Source: Fodinibius sp041642155
GTDB taxonomy: Bacteria; Bacteroidota; Rhodothermia; Balneolales; Balneolaceae
Length of the DNA: 10,493 nucleotides
Assembly: GCF_041642155.1 (NCBI RefSeq)
Contig: NZ_JBEPWZ010000089.1
Location: forward strand, 1 to 10,493
Reading direction: 5' to 3'
In this document: positions 1-8,639 of the stretch, one piece after another
How the letters are laid out: each line of letters opens with the position of its first letter
How positions within the stretch are numbered: the stretch's first letter is position 1
Translations under genes and position numbers: made by a program
Notes under the pieces: model-generated
The model's database searches: none
The model's input: the letters and a program-made list of their open reading frames with translations, nothing else
Told to the model about the DNA's origin: nothing

Positions 1-1388
1 GGGTGAGGCCGGCGAATGTTGCTCGCCGTCTGCTTTTCATCTTTCATCCGGGCCAGCTGCTGCTCCCCGAACGTCGCTTTGTCGCCGGTATAACGGACCT
101 TCCAGATCCGCCCGTTCCGGTCCTCCGTAATATACAGGGAGCCCTCGGGACCCACGGCCAGTCCCGAGGGACGGTGACTGGCATCGCTGGTGTTGATAAT
201 CGGGTCTGTTTCGGCAAAACCGTTGGCAAAAACCTCCCACTCCCCGGCTATTTGCCCGTTTTCGAACGGCACAAAAGCGATAAAGTACCCCGCCTGGGGA
301 TAGGGACTTCGGATCGTGGAGCCATGCCAGGCGATAAAGGCTCCATTCCGGTAATGCTCCGGAAACTGATCGCCCTGGTAAAAAAGCAGGTCATTGGGCG
401 CAAAGTGACCCGGAAATCCCAGTATGGGATCATCATATTCACGGCACCGTCCCACCGTTTCGCCATCTCCTCCGTATTCCGGGGCCAATACTTTCTTTTG
501 CTGAATGTGATCGTAATAGCAATAGGGCCAGCCGAAATCAGATCCCCCGGTTACCCGCATGAACTCCTCGGAGGGCAGCACAGCGCTCTCCCAGGGTGAA
601 AATTCATTGGGAAACAACCGGTGCAAATCGTCGCGGCCGTGCATCACCAGATACAAATGGTCATCAGCCGGATTCCAGTTCATCGCAACAATGCTGCGCA
701 GGCCGGTGGCAAAGTGTTCGCCGTCCTCCTGCTTTTGATTCTTTCTGTCATCTTCAAACCGCCAGATCCCCCCGTGATTTTCCAGAATCGGACAGGGATC
801 CAGTCCCGCTACCCCCGGGGTTCGCTTGGGCTCCTGGCACGCGTTGTTCGGAGCTCCAAAAGGCACATACATATTACCCTTACCATCAAAGGCGAGAGGC
901 TTGGTATTGTGCTCATGATCGCCGTGCTCATGATCATCGATCAGGATGGTATCCACTTCTGCATCAGGCAACAACTGGCCGGGTACGAGTTTTTGTCGGT
1001 AGACCCGCAAGCTTGAAGTGTAGTAAAGATAGCCGTCGTGGATGGTCATTTCGGTTTCCGCAAAATTTCCGTCCCTGTTGCCAAATCTTTTCACGACATC
1101 CATGACCCCGTCCCCGGTGGTATCGCGCAGCGCCAGGGCTCCCTTTTGATCGTCGGAGGACTTCATTTTCACATAAATGTCCCCGTTATCGTTGACCGCC
1201 AGATGGCGGGCCTTGCCGATGCTGTCCGCCACGATGGTTACTTCAAATCCCTCCGGCACCAACAAACCGGCATTTGTGGAATCGGCACCGGTCCCGTTGC
1301 CATCATCCGCTACCCTGCAGTTTGTCAACAAGATAACCAGAAGTAAAAACGGTACTATTTTCAGGGAAGCATTATCTATCCGGTTCAT
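1..1388 (-). CDS. PQQ-dependent glucose/sorbosone dehydrogenase family lipoprotein, C-terminus cut by window edge
   Basis: Read on the minus strand, an uninterrupted frame starts at the ATG at 1386-1388 and is still open at base 1, giving 462 visible residues. Residues 1-24 form a lipoprotein signal: hydrophobic stretch about 11-22, then LLTNC with Cys24 as the likely lipidated residue. The rest resembles the soluble quinoprotein glucose/sorbosone dehydrogenase beta-propeller family: RDTTGDG (88-94), FATGLRS (226-232, the region that carries PQQ contacts in soluble glucose dehydrogenase), GGSDFGWPYC (281-290) and HRPSGLAVGPEGSLYITED (405-423). Such enzymes oxidise sugars or polyols outside the cytoplasm. 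A His/Asp/Glu-rich segment (151-160) is unusual. The visible end, after residue 440, reads like a linker, and some relatives carry a cytochrome c domain there; that part is outside the window. The gene lies 193 bases after the ridA-like gene in the same direction. Cofactor and substrate are inferred from the family. Confidence 0.85.
   Translation of the reverse strand, partial: MNRIDNASLKIVPFLLLVILLTNCRVADDGNGTGADSTNAGLLVPEGFEVTIVADSIGKARHLAVNDNGDIYVKMKSSDDQKGALALRDTTGDGVMDVVKRFGNRDGNFAETEMTIHDGYLYYTSSLRVYRQKLVPGQLLPDAEVDTILIDDHEHGDHEHNTKPLAFDGKGNMYVPFGAPNNACQEPKRTPGVAGLDPCPILENHGGIWRFEDDRKNQKQEDGEHFATGLRSIVAMNWNPADDHLYLVMHGRDDLHRLFPNEFSPWESAVLPSEEFMRVTGGSDFGWPYCYYDHIQQKKVLAPEYGGDGETVGRCREYDDPILGFPGHFAPNDLLFYQGDQFPEHYRNGAFIAWHGSTIRSPYPQAGYFIAFVPFENGQIAGEWEVFANGFAETDPIINTSDASHRPSGLAVGPEGSLYITEDRNGRIWKVRYTGDKATFGEQQLARMKDEKQTASNIRRPH
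909..935 (-). repeat. Tandem 12-bp repeat coding for a His/Glu/Asp-rich segment
   Basis: On the plus strand GTGCTCATGATC occurs at 909-920 and again at 924-935, a perfect 12-bp repeat with a 15-base period. In the dehydrogenase frame it encodes DHEHGDHEH, residues 152-160. It looks like a small in-frame duplication that made a possible metal-binding loop; that role is inference. Confidence 0.7.
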
Positions 1389-1500
1389 GCCCTTTGCTGG
1401 AAAAAATAATTTAACATTTTCTGAATATCGTGAGTGTCTGGCTTTAATATCAATATACAGTGCAAGCCTTACTATACTGTCATTATGGACCTACAACATG

Positions 1501-1548
1501 CCGTGTCACGCCGACCCACCAGGCACATCGTTCCACAGAGACGCGGGA
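1501..1548 (+). repeat. Dispersed 48-bp repeat, copy A
   Basis: This segment matches, in inverted orientation, 8640-8687. Shared blocks in order are CCG, then ACGCC(G/T)ACCC, then about 13-14 unlike bases, then TTCCACAGAGACGC(G/A)GGA. Both copies span 48 bases; the ACGCC block is displaced by one base between them. It sits in the 193-base gap between the ridA-like and dehydrogenase genes, and its defined strand is opposite to the genes. A dispersed intergenic repeat family is the simplest reading. Confidence 0.7.
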
Positions 1549-1581
1549 GCAGGCAGGGTTCATTGGGGAACATCCGTAAAA

Positions 1582-2175
1582 CTACTCGTCCACTTCTACG
1601 ATCATATCAATTTCAACCGGTATATTGCCCGGCAGCGAGCCCATGCCCACCGCAGCGCGGGCGTGTTTGCCTTTTTCGCCGAACACATCAACCATCAGAT
1701 CCGAAAAGCCGTTGATGACCTGCGGATGCTCGGTAAAATCGCTGGTGGCGTTGACCATACCGAAAACCTTGACCACGCGCTTGACCTTGTTGAGGTCCCC
1801 CACTTCAGCTTTAAGGGAGGTCAGCAGGGAGATACCCGTCAATCGCGCCGCCTGCTGTCCCTCTTCAATGGAAAGGTCCTCTCCCACCTTACCGATCACC
1901 TGGCTTCCATCCGGTTTATCGGGACCGTGTCCCGATAAAAAGATGAGGGTGCCGGTCCGCACAGTGGGCACGTAGTTAGCCACCGGCGGGGTTGGTTCCT
2001 CGCCCAGGTCCACACCCAGCTCTGCCAGCCGTTCCTCGACATCATAATCATAGTTGTCCGGCCCGTTATCGCTGCCCGGCTGACTGGCGTCGTTGGAGCC
2101 ACAGGCAAGCAGGGTGAAAGCCAGAAAGATTAACAGTGCAGGTGTAGCCAGGCTCCGGTAGTAAATGTGTTTCAT
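1582..2175 (-). CDS. RidA/YjgF-family protein with lipoprotein signal
   Basis: The product has 197 residues. Residues 1-25 are a lipoprotein signal peptide: basic start, hydrophobic core 12-23, then TLLAC with Cys25. A polar linker (26-44) precedes a RidA-type domain (about 46-197) with PPVANYVPTVRTG (63-75), FLSGHGP (79-85) and ARAAVGMGSLPGNIPVEID (172-190). In E. coli RidA, Arg105 binds the substrate carboxylate and a Glu lies in the following strand; here Arg173 and Glu188 are at the equivalent places, so the imine/enamine deaminase site could be intact. RidA proteins are normally cytosolic and about 130 residues long, so export and lipidation are odd and argue for a periplasmic or outer-membrane role. 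No clear Shine-Dalgarno lies before the ATG at 2173-2175, which is common in Bacteroidota. It is 181 bases downstream of susD with a hairpin between, so co-transcription is uncertain. Family call is firm; substrate unknown. Confidence 0.88.
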   Translation of the reverse strand: MKHIYYRSLATPALLIFLAFTLLACGSNDASQPGSDNGPDNYDYDVEERLAELGVDLGEEPTPPVANYVPTVRTGTLIFLSGHGPDKPDGSQVIGKVGEDLSIEEGQQAARLTGISLLTSLKAEVGDLNKVKRVVKVFGMVNATSDFTEHPQVINGFSDLMVDVFGEKGKHARAAVGMGSLPGNIPVEIDMIVEVDE

Positions 2176-2282
2176 AAATACTGAGAGGTTTAAATAGATA
2201 TTAAAAGGACTAAGCGAACTTTGATACTTTGCTTACATACTTATCATCAGCCGACAGAAGAGCCGTATTAGGTGCTATAGTG

Positions 2283-2322
2283 ATAACAGGGAGCAAGGGA
2301 AAAACCCTTTAGTCCCTGTTAT
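2283..2322 (-). terminator. Nested hairpin after susD, probable terminator or mRNA 3' end
   Basis: ATAACAGGGA (2283-2292) pairs perfectly with TCCCTGTTAT (2313-2322), and an inner stem AAGGG (2295-2299) pairs with CCCTT (2305-2309) around a five-A loop. It begins about 34 bases after the susD stop. There is no U tract after the stem on the minus strand, so it may be an RNA-stabilising 3' end rather than a classical intrinsic terminator. Two CTATAG motifs (2275-2280 and 2334-2339) flank it. Confidence 0.55.
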
Positions 2323-2356
2323 TTACTCTCTATCTATAGGTTGCTTTTTATAATTT

Positions 2357-3952
2357 CTACTTTGCGTCCCACCAAAGTTCAGTAGTTTCATCATCCGATC
2401 CCGATGACAATAACTGTATCGCGTTTTGCACTGCTTCCGCATTGTCCGAGTATTCACTGCTGACAAAGGGAATTCGTTTCACCCTGTCTGTTACCGGGAT
2501 ATCAGAGTTCAGGGAATTAATCGGGTCGTACAGGGTGGGGTATCCTGTCCGGCGGTATTCCGCCCAGGCTTCCATGCTGTTGGGATAGAGCGCCAGCCAC
2601 TTCTGGGTAATAATCTGCTCCAGCCTCCGCTCTACGCTGCCCGAATTGTCAAAGGCAACGGGTATATCCGATAACGGGGGGCTGTCCCACACATCGTCCG
2701 GGGAGGCCGGTGTATCCCCGCTTTCTATATACGCCTCGATTTCCTCAGCAGAAGCCGAGGTGTTTTCCATCATGGAGAGGCGAATACCTTCTTCATAGAG
2801 CTCTTCGGCCGTTCCTTCCATGTTCCAGCCGATCAATGCCCCTTCGGCTCTCAGGAAGTAGACTTCTGAGGCATCCATGATATCGATGGCTGGATTGGAT
2901 CCGCCCCTGCTGTCATTCAGCCAGTCGACGCCCATATCCGAATACCGGTCATTCAGACCCTGGCCTTCCACCCCTGACTCCTTCTGGGTTTTGGGCAAGC
3001 CGTTGCGGAACCCTTCATAGGGACTGCCGTCCCCGTCCTGGTCCCCATTGGCCGCAGGCTGAAAATATGTTGACCGGCGGGGGTCTTCATAGCCGTCAAG
3101 TGCGCTTTCCATGGCCGCACTCATGCGGAATTCGCCCCAGTCGGTAATAGTCGTATAGGGATTCCTGGAATTCTGGGTCGTCAGCAGATCCGCATTATCC
3201 GAGTTATCCATCATAACACCCCCGCTTACCGCCTTCTCGGCTTCTGTCTGTGCCAGATCCGGAGCAACATACCTGACTCTCATGGCCAACCGAAGCCGCA
3301 GGGAGTTGGCAAACGTCAGCCACTGGTCCACATTCCCTTCGTAAATCTGGTCGTTACTGCCGAACGCATTCCCACCGGTATTGGCTTCCAGGACTGTAAC
3401 CGCTGAATCGAGCGCGGCGAAAAAGTTATTGTATACTTCTTCCTGGGAATCATAGGGTACGCGGGTTTCTCCATTACCGAACTCCGAGTAGATAATAGGT
3501 CCCCAGAAATCGGTAATGCGATGGTAGAGCTGTACCCTCATTACCTTGGCAATGGCATTCTCGAGGTCCATGCCGTTTTCGGCGCTAAAGTTCTCGACAA
3601 AATCGAGCTGGGGTGCGGCCGTGCCATAGAAGCCGTTCCAGCCTCCGTCCTGCCAACTCCCGATCATCACGAACTGATCCGAGTCAAAATTTGCTGCCGT
3701 CGTGGCAAAATACTGGGCGTATATATCCGCATGCAGCGACTGGGAAAGCTGAAAAGGACCCGGACTTCCGTACATCCCGTAAAACTGGGCCTGGGCAAAT
3801 GCCTGTCCCAATTGGGGGGCCTCCAGGTTCCCTGCGACCAGCTGGTCATCCGGCGTATTCAATTCCTCAAGGTCGTTGCAACCCGCCATAAAGAGCATGA
3901 CCAGCAGACTCATGCTCACCATTGTAAATGTATTCTTTTTAAGTCTGTTCAT
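2357..3952 (-). CDS. SusD/RagB-family outer-membrane nutrient-binding lipoprotein
   Basis: The product has 531 residues. Residues 1-25 form a lipoprotein signal (MNRLKK start, hydrophobic 12-23, FMAGC with Cys25), consistent with a surface-exposed outer-membrane lipoprotein. The body fits the SusD-like_2 type: DFWGPIIYSEFG (148-159), a helical segment with FANSLRLRLAMRVRY (214-228), EVYFLRAEG in the C-terminal half, and the usual length of about 500 residues. SusD proteins form a lid over their SusC partner and bind the incoming ligand. A DQDGDGS segment (304-310) resembles a DxDxDG calcium-binding loop. The start ATG (3950-3952) has AAGGGA eight bases upstream (complement of 3961-3966), supporting this start. 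It begins 38 bases after the susC stop, so the two are almost certainly co-transcribed. Ligand cannot be assigned. Confidence 0.92.
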   Translation of the reverse strand: MNRLKKNTFTMVSMSLLVMLFMAGCNDLEELNTPDDQLVAGNLEAPQLGQAFAQAQFYGMYGSPGPFQLSQSLHADIYAQYFATTAANFDSDQFVMIGSWQDGGWNGFYGTAAPQLDFVENFSAENGMDLENAIAKVMRVQLYHRITDFWGPIIYSEFGNGETRVPYDSQEEVYNNFFAALDSAVTVLEANTGGNAFGSNDQIYEGNVDQWLTFANSLRLRLAMRVRYVAPDLAQTEAEKAVSGGVMMDNSDNADLLTTQNSRNPYTTITDWGEFRMSAAMESALDGYEDPRRSTYFQPAANGDQDGDGSPYEGFRNGLPKTQKESGVEGQGLNDRYSDMGVDWLNDSRGGSNPAIDIMDASEVYFLRAEGALIGWNMEGTAEELYEEGIRLSMMENTSASAEEIEAYIESGDTPASPDDVWDSPPLSDIPVAFDNSGSVERRLEQIITQKWLALYPNSMEAWAEYRRTGYPTLYDPINSLNSDIPVTDRVKRIPFVSSEYSDNAEAVQNAIQLLSSGSDDETTELWWDAK

Positions 3953-3990
3953 AATAAAATTCCCTTAAGACATTTGCATTAATATTATTT

Positions 3991-6900
3991 CTAAAAATCT
4001 ATCTTGATGTTCGCGCCGAACGTGCGGCTTGAAGGTGGAGTAAAGGATTCAAATCCCTCGGCCGCTGCATTCGTTCCGGTCATAAGGTCGGGATCCAGGT
4101 TCTCGGAGGCCCGGTGGATGAAGAGCAGGTTTCTGCCCACCAGCGAGAATTTCACGTTGGAGACAGGAAGCGTGGAAATCAGCGTCTGCGGCAGCGTGTA
4201 ACCGAGGGTGAGCTCCCGCAAACGGGTGTTGGTGGCATCTACGACAAACGCTTCCCCGACCGGTGTATTACGTCCCCCGATGGACGTCCACAACTGCTGG
4301 GAACTAATTTGGGTGGTGTTCTCACTATACTCAGGATTATCATCGGTTCCGCCTGTACGAACGACCGCTGTTAAATCGCTGTAGATATCTCTTCCGAACA
4401 CCATCCCTTCTTCTCGCCCTTTCAGCGTCTGCTTGGTCAAGCCATCGTCAAACAGGATGGCGTTCGTAAGGGAAGCAATGCTTCCTCCCTGGCGATGGTC
4501 GATCAAAAAGCTCATACTCAGGTTTTTGTAGGAAAAGCTGCTTCGGATGCTTCCCCGCCAGTCCGGCTCAAAGTTCGCTACGGGGACAGTTCGCCCACCG
4601 GTTACCTCCGGGATACCATCCTCTCCTACGATCACCCGTCCATCTTCTGTTCGCTCCCATCCCCTCGAATAAACCTGCCCGAAAGGTTTTCCTTCTTCAA
4701 TGCGAAAAGCACGGAGGAAATCAGTGGCAAGTGTCAGGCGAGGCTGATCTTCCGAAATCTTTTCCACCATATTTTTATTGGCAGAATAGTTCACGTTCAG
4801 ATCCCAGTTAAAGTCCTGGTTTTGCACCGGCGTTGCATTAAGAAGGATCTCATACCCTTCGTTTGAAACATCTCCGCCGTTGGTAAAAAAGGAACTGGCC
4901 CCGGAACCTACCGGTACGGCCACCTGGAACAACTGGTCCCGGGTATTCGTTTTATAGTAGGTGAAGTCCAGGCCCAGTCGATTTTCAAAAAATTGGATGT
5001 TGGCCCCCAGTTCATACGACTCTGTTTCTTCGGGCTTCAGGTCTTCATTGGGCAGGGTGGTATCCAACTGCAGAAAACCGTTATTTCCCCCTGCCGACAG
5101 GCTTGCGGTCCGAATGGTCATAAAGGGCGGGGCGCTGTTCCCCACCTTCGCCCACGAGCCCCTGATCCGGGCATTATTTAACACCTCCGGCATTCCGGGA
5201 ATTAACTCCGTTAAACTTGTTGACAAGCCGACCGAAGGATAGAAGTACGATCGGTTGTCTTCGGGCAGGGTGGAACTGATATCATTACGGCCGGAGACAT
5301 CCAGGTAGATGGCGTCTTTCCAGACCAGTTGTCCAAATGCATAAGCCGAGTAAATATCTACCGGGGATCCGATATTTTCACTGGCCGCTACATTCTGCGT
5401 ATTGGAAATAGCAAAAAAGTTGGGGATCGTAAGGGCATTATTCGTATTCGAGCTCATGGACGAGTTCCGCTCCTGCTTGATGTTCCCACCGAGGTTGGCT
5501 TCCACGTACCAGTCTTCGGCAAGATCCTGGTTATAGGAAAGCAGGAAATCACTGTTCCATTCATAGCCAGTGCTCTGGGATATGCCGTAATACCCATTCT
5601 GGGCGATTACATACGTATCGTTATAGCGCTTTATTTCTGATTCTCCGCTTCCCCCGTCATAGGCCGAACGAACCATCAGGCTCAGGTAATCCGTAAAGTC
5701 ATAGGTCAGCGAAGCCAGTGCATTCACGCGATCGCCGACATTCTCTCTAAGGTTGCGATTCATCGTCCAGTATGGGTTGGCACCGCCGTTGGAAAGCGGA
5801 TTCCAGTAGTGCTGGCGCCGGGTCCCCTCCGGAGTAAAATATTCAAAATTTTCAGCATCCGCCGTCCGAATATTCCGCGGCATGCGATAGATATGCCGGA
5901 TGGGATTGGCAAAATTCTCGCCCGTGAATAATTGATTATCAATGCTCTGGCGCATATACGACAGTTTGCTGTCCAACGATAGCTTATCGCTGAGCTGGCT
6001 GTTTACGCGGGCACTGATGTTGTGGCGATCCAGTTCATTTCCCGGCACCACGCCCTCTGAATTGGTAAAAGTATAAGAGAACAGGGCTTGAATATTCTCG
6101 CTTCCCATACTGGCCGTCAGGTTATTGGACGAATTATAACCGGTCTGAAAAGCATCCCGTACATTATCCGGCTGGGGGTTGAACGCATACTGTTCCCCGG
6201 CCATTTCGGGATCCGGCGACCAGTGGTCGACCATCCGCCCGTCCATTCTGGGGCCAAAGCTTGATTCAGAGCTGGGAGCATATTCCCCGGACGTCCCCTG
6301 ACCGTACTGGTTCTGGTACTCGGTTAGCAGCAGCGGATCCCTGAACATAAAGTTGCTGCTGTAACTGATCTCCACTTCTCCGGCCTGCCCCCTTTTCGTC
6401 GTAACGACGATGGCGCCATTCTGTGCTTCACTCCCGTAAAGAGCGGCCGCATTCGGCCCTTTCAGCACATTAATGCTTTCAATATTGTCCGGGTTCATAT
6501 TGCTGATATCCCCGCGAACAGGCACCCCGTCGACCACATACAGCGGCTGACTGCTGCCCGAAATGGATCGGTTTCCCCGAAGAACCACCCGGGTAGCACC
6601 GCCGACTCCGGTACCGGCCTGGTTGACCTGCATCCCCGCGACTTTACCCGAAAGCGAGTTCACCACGTTCAATTCCCGCGCTTCCGTCAGCGATTCGCTG
6701 TCCACATCTTCCGTACTGTACGTAAGTGACTGGGTCTCTCTTTCCAGACCAAAGGCGGTAACAACCACTTCCTCACCGGCTATAGCCTGGGAAACCAGCT
6801 CAATATTTAACGTGGTGCGTCCGCTTATAGGCACTTCCTGGGTCTGGTAGCCGATAAACGACACAACCAGGGTGTCCTGCAATGAGGGGGCATTGAATTC

Positions 6901-7410
6901 GAAGTTCCCCTCGCTATCGGTTGACGTCCCGGTGGTCGTCCCCTTGACCATCACGTTCACACCCGGCAGGGGTTCCCCGGTCTGGGCATCCGTCACGGTA
7001 CCCGAGATCATTTCCATGTAAACAGTCTCCTCCAGGGCCAGCTCTGCCGGAACAATGCCCAGGGTCCGGTGAGTAAGTTTTTTATACGTAAAACCAAACT
7101 CGGCAAGCAGCCCGTCGAGAAGATTAAACAGATCACGATTCAGGTATAATATCTTATTTTCAGACAGGTGCCGGTCGGCAAGCAGTTTGCTGTCAAATAA
7201 GAAATTAACATTATACTTATTCTCAATTAATGAGAGAACCTCCTGCAGGCTGGTTCCTTCCGCTACCTCATACAGATTCTGTGTGCTCCAGTCGCTGGCA
7301 GTGACATAAATATTATTGTTATTCTGGTTATTCTGGGCCGCCGTCCATTGCGTAAAAGCGACCAGAAAAACAATCAGACTTACTATCCACTTGTACCTTT
7401 TCATAATCAT
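3991..7410 (-). CDS. SusC/RagA-family TonB-dependent outer-membrane transporter with STN signalling domain
   Basis: The product has 1139 residues. Domains in order: signal peptide (about 1-25, ending TAA before Gln26); secretin/TonB short N-terminal (STN) domain (about 46-121); carboxypeptidase-D regulatory-like domain (about 135-208, SGTVTDAQTGEPLPGVNV); TonB-box-like EEVVVTA (213-219); plug (about 225-345) with LRGNRSISG, YVVDGVPV (291-298), INVLKGPNAAALYG (313-326); then a beta-barrel ending in Phe, as expected for BAM insertion. It imports a ligand captured by the downstream SusD, powered by TonB-ExbBD. The STN domain marks it as a transducer able to signal to FecR. It starts 16 bases after fecR. 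Two ATGs are possible, 7408-7410 and 7402-7404. The only Shine-Dalgarno-like AAGG (complement of 7412-7415) is one base from the first and seven from the second, so Met3 is probably the true start. Confidence 0.95.
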   Translation of the reverse strand: MIMKRYKWIVSLIVFLVAFTQWTAAQNNQNNNNIYVTASDWSTQNLYEVAEGTSLQEVLSLIENKYNVNFLFDSKLLADRHLSENKILYLNRDLFNLLDGLLAEFGFTYKKLTHRTLGIVPAELALEETVYMEMISGTVTDAQTGEPLPGVNVMVKGTTTGTSTDSEGNFEFNAPSLQDTLVVSFIGYQTQEVPISGRTTLNIELVSQAIAGEEVVVTAFGLERETQSLTYSTEDVDSESLTEARELNVVNSLSGKVAGMQVNQAGTGVGGATRVVLRGNRSISGSSQPLYVVDGVPVRGDISNMNPDNIESINVLKGPNAAALYGSEAQNGAIVVTTKRGQAGEVEISYSSNFMFRDPLLLTEYQNQYGQGTSGEYAPSSESSFGPRMDGRMVDHWSPDPEMAGEQYAFNPQPDNVRDAFQTGYNSSNNLTASMGSENIQALFSYTFTNSEGVVPGNELDRHNISARVNSQLSDKLSLDSKLSYMRQSIDNQLFTGENFANPIRHIYRMPRNIRTADAENFEYFTPEGTRRQHYWNPLSNGGANPYWTMNRNLRENVGDRVNALASLTYDFTDYLSLMVRSAYDGGSGESEIKRYNDTYVIAQNGYYGISQSTGYEWNSDFLLSYNQDLAEDWYVEANLGGNIKQERNSSMSSNTNNALTIPNFFAISNTQNVAASENIGSPVDIYSAYAFGQLVWKDAIYLDVSGRNDISSTLPEDNRSYFYPSVGLSTSLTELIPGMPEVLNNARIRGSWAKVGNSAPPFMTIRTASLSAGGNNGFLQLDTTLPNEDLKPEETESYELGANIQFFENRLGLDFTYYKTNTRDQLFQVAVPVGSGASSFFTNGGDVSNEGYEILLNATPVQNQDFNWDLNVNYSANKNMVEKISEDQPRLTLATDFLRAFRIEEGKPFGQVYSRGWERTEDGRVIVGEDGIPEVTGGRTVPVANFEPDWRGSIRSSFSYKNLSMSFLIDHRQGGSIASLTNAILFDDGLTKQTLKGREEGMVFGRDIYSDLTAVVRTGGTDDNPEYSENTTQISSQQLWTSIGGRNTPVGEAFVVDATNTRLRELTLGYTLPQTLISTLPVSNVKFSLVGRNLLFIHRASENLDPDLMTGTNAAAEGFESFTPPSSRTFGANIKIDF

Positions 7411-7426
7411 GCCTTGTTTGTTCTTA

Positions 7427-8485
7427 TTATTGTTTGATAACGAGGGTCTCCCCTGATCGATGAATTTTAATTTCGAAAACTTCCGCTACCGCATTCGTTA
7501 ATCCTTCCAGATTCCTGAAATCAACTGACCCGGAAAGATTCCTTTGCAACAGTTCCTGCTCTTCTACTACTACTTCAACTCCATAGGTCCGTTCAATCCG
7601 ATTTATCAACACTGACAGGGGGGTGTTATCGAAGAAGAGCTCATTCGTAGACCATGAGGTGTACACCCTTGGATTGACCTGCTTGAGTTCTATGCTCTCG
7701 CTTAATTTACTATAGCGTATCATCTGTCCCGGCTGTATGTTCGTTGCGGAATTCTCCCTGTCTCCCGTTTCTTCGGTAAGGACCCGCACTTCTCCTTCTT
7801 CCAACACGACCCTGGTCCCTGTTCCGTAGGTGTCCATCGTGAATCGCGTACCCCAGACAGAAGCAGAACCATCTTCCGTATTAACGATAAACTTTGGTTG
7901 CCCTGTGGCTTCCTGAGGTGCAATAGAGAAATAAGCTTCTCCCTCCAATCTAATCTGTTTTACCGCCTTTTCCAACCAGTTTTCCCGGTATATAATTTTG
8001 GATTTGGGAGCCAGGATAATCGTGGAGCCATCGGAAAGATTAATCGTCCTTTTTTCACCATAATCCGTTTGAAGAGTTTGTAATGCTACAGGCTCCTCTT
8101 CAGATACCGGCTCCTGGTACATATAGGTAGCGAAGCCTACAAATACCCCAACTAAAACTACGGCAGCCGCTTTTAAGGCCATACTGAGTAGATCACGATT
8201 TTGACCGGCCGTCATCTTCCGAACTCCCGCTTTCTTCTCCTTTCCCGGGGTGACCTCATAATGAACTTTTTCCCATTCGGAATGAACATCAGGCAGCGAC
8301 GGATCCTTGAAAGTAAACCCTGAAATCCTTTTTTGGGCCTCTACCGCCAATTTCCTGTTCTTTTCATTTTTTTGAACCCACCGGTTCCAACGCTTAGCCT
8401 CGCGGCGGTTTAAATCTCCCTCCACCCACCTGACAAAGGAGGGATCACTAAGCAATTGATCTATGGTCTTCCTTTTTTCTTTCAC
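7427..8485 (-). CDS. FecR-family anti-sigma factor
   Basis: The product has 352 residues. A cytoplasmic N-terminal part (1-100) has Trp-containing helices (FVRWV 17-21, WNRWV 33-37) typical of the sigma-binding segment. One membrane span lies at about 102-123. The periplasmic FecR domain (about 140-240) includes INLSDGSTIILAPKSKI and VWGTRFTMD (210-218). A DUF4974-like C-terminal domain (about 282-350) is expected to contact the STN domain of the partner transporter. The role is to hold the ECF sigma factor until SusC signals. The start is GTG (8483-8485): an in-frame TAA lies two codons upstream (8492-8494) and the first internal Met is residue 91, so no ATG start fits. No Shine-Dalgarno is evident. 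It leads the fecR-susC-susD unit and is 524 bases from the sigma gene, an unusually wide gap for such a pair. Confidence 0.93.
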   Translation of the reverse strand: MKEKRKTIDQLLSDPSFVRWVEGDLNRREAKRWNRWVQKNEKNRKLAVEAQKRISGFTFKDPSLPDVHSEWEKVHYEVTPGKEKKAGVRKMTAGQNRDLLSMALKAAAVVLVGVFVGFATYMYQEPVSEEEPVALQTLQTDYGEKRTINLSDGSTIILAPKSKIIYRENWLEKAVKQIRLEGEAYFSIAPQEATGQPKFIVNTEDGSASVWGTRFTMDTYGTGTRVVLEEGEVRVLTEETGDRENSATNIQPGQMIRYSKLSESIELKQVNPRVYTSWSTNELFFDNTPLSVLINRIERTYGVEVVVEEQELLQRNLSGSVDFRNLEGLTNAVAEVFEIKIHRSGETLVIKQ

Positions 8486-8639
8486 GCTGAATTAATCGGT
8501 TTAAAAAAATCTTCACTCACTACCATAGAGCAGTTCAAATCATTATGTACTCACCTTAATTTTATTTTTTTCCAGTCTTGAAAAAGGCTTTCACTTTATT
8601 TAAACGATACTTGACGAATCCATCGGGCTCATCAAATTG

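Noticed and set aside
1177..1938. Long plus-strand open frame across the dehydrogenase start, the gap and the ridA-like gene
   Set aside because: It overlaps two clear minus-strand genes and shows no recognisable domain; it is an antisense shadow.
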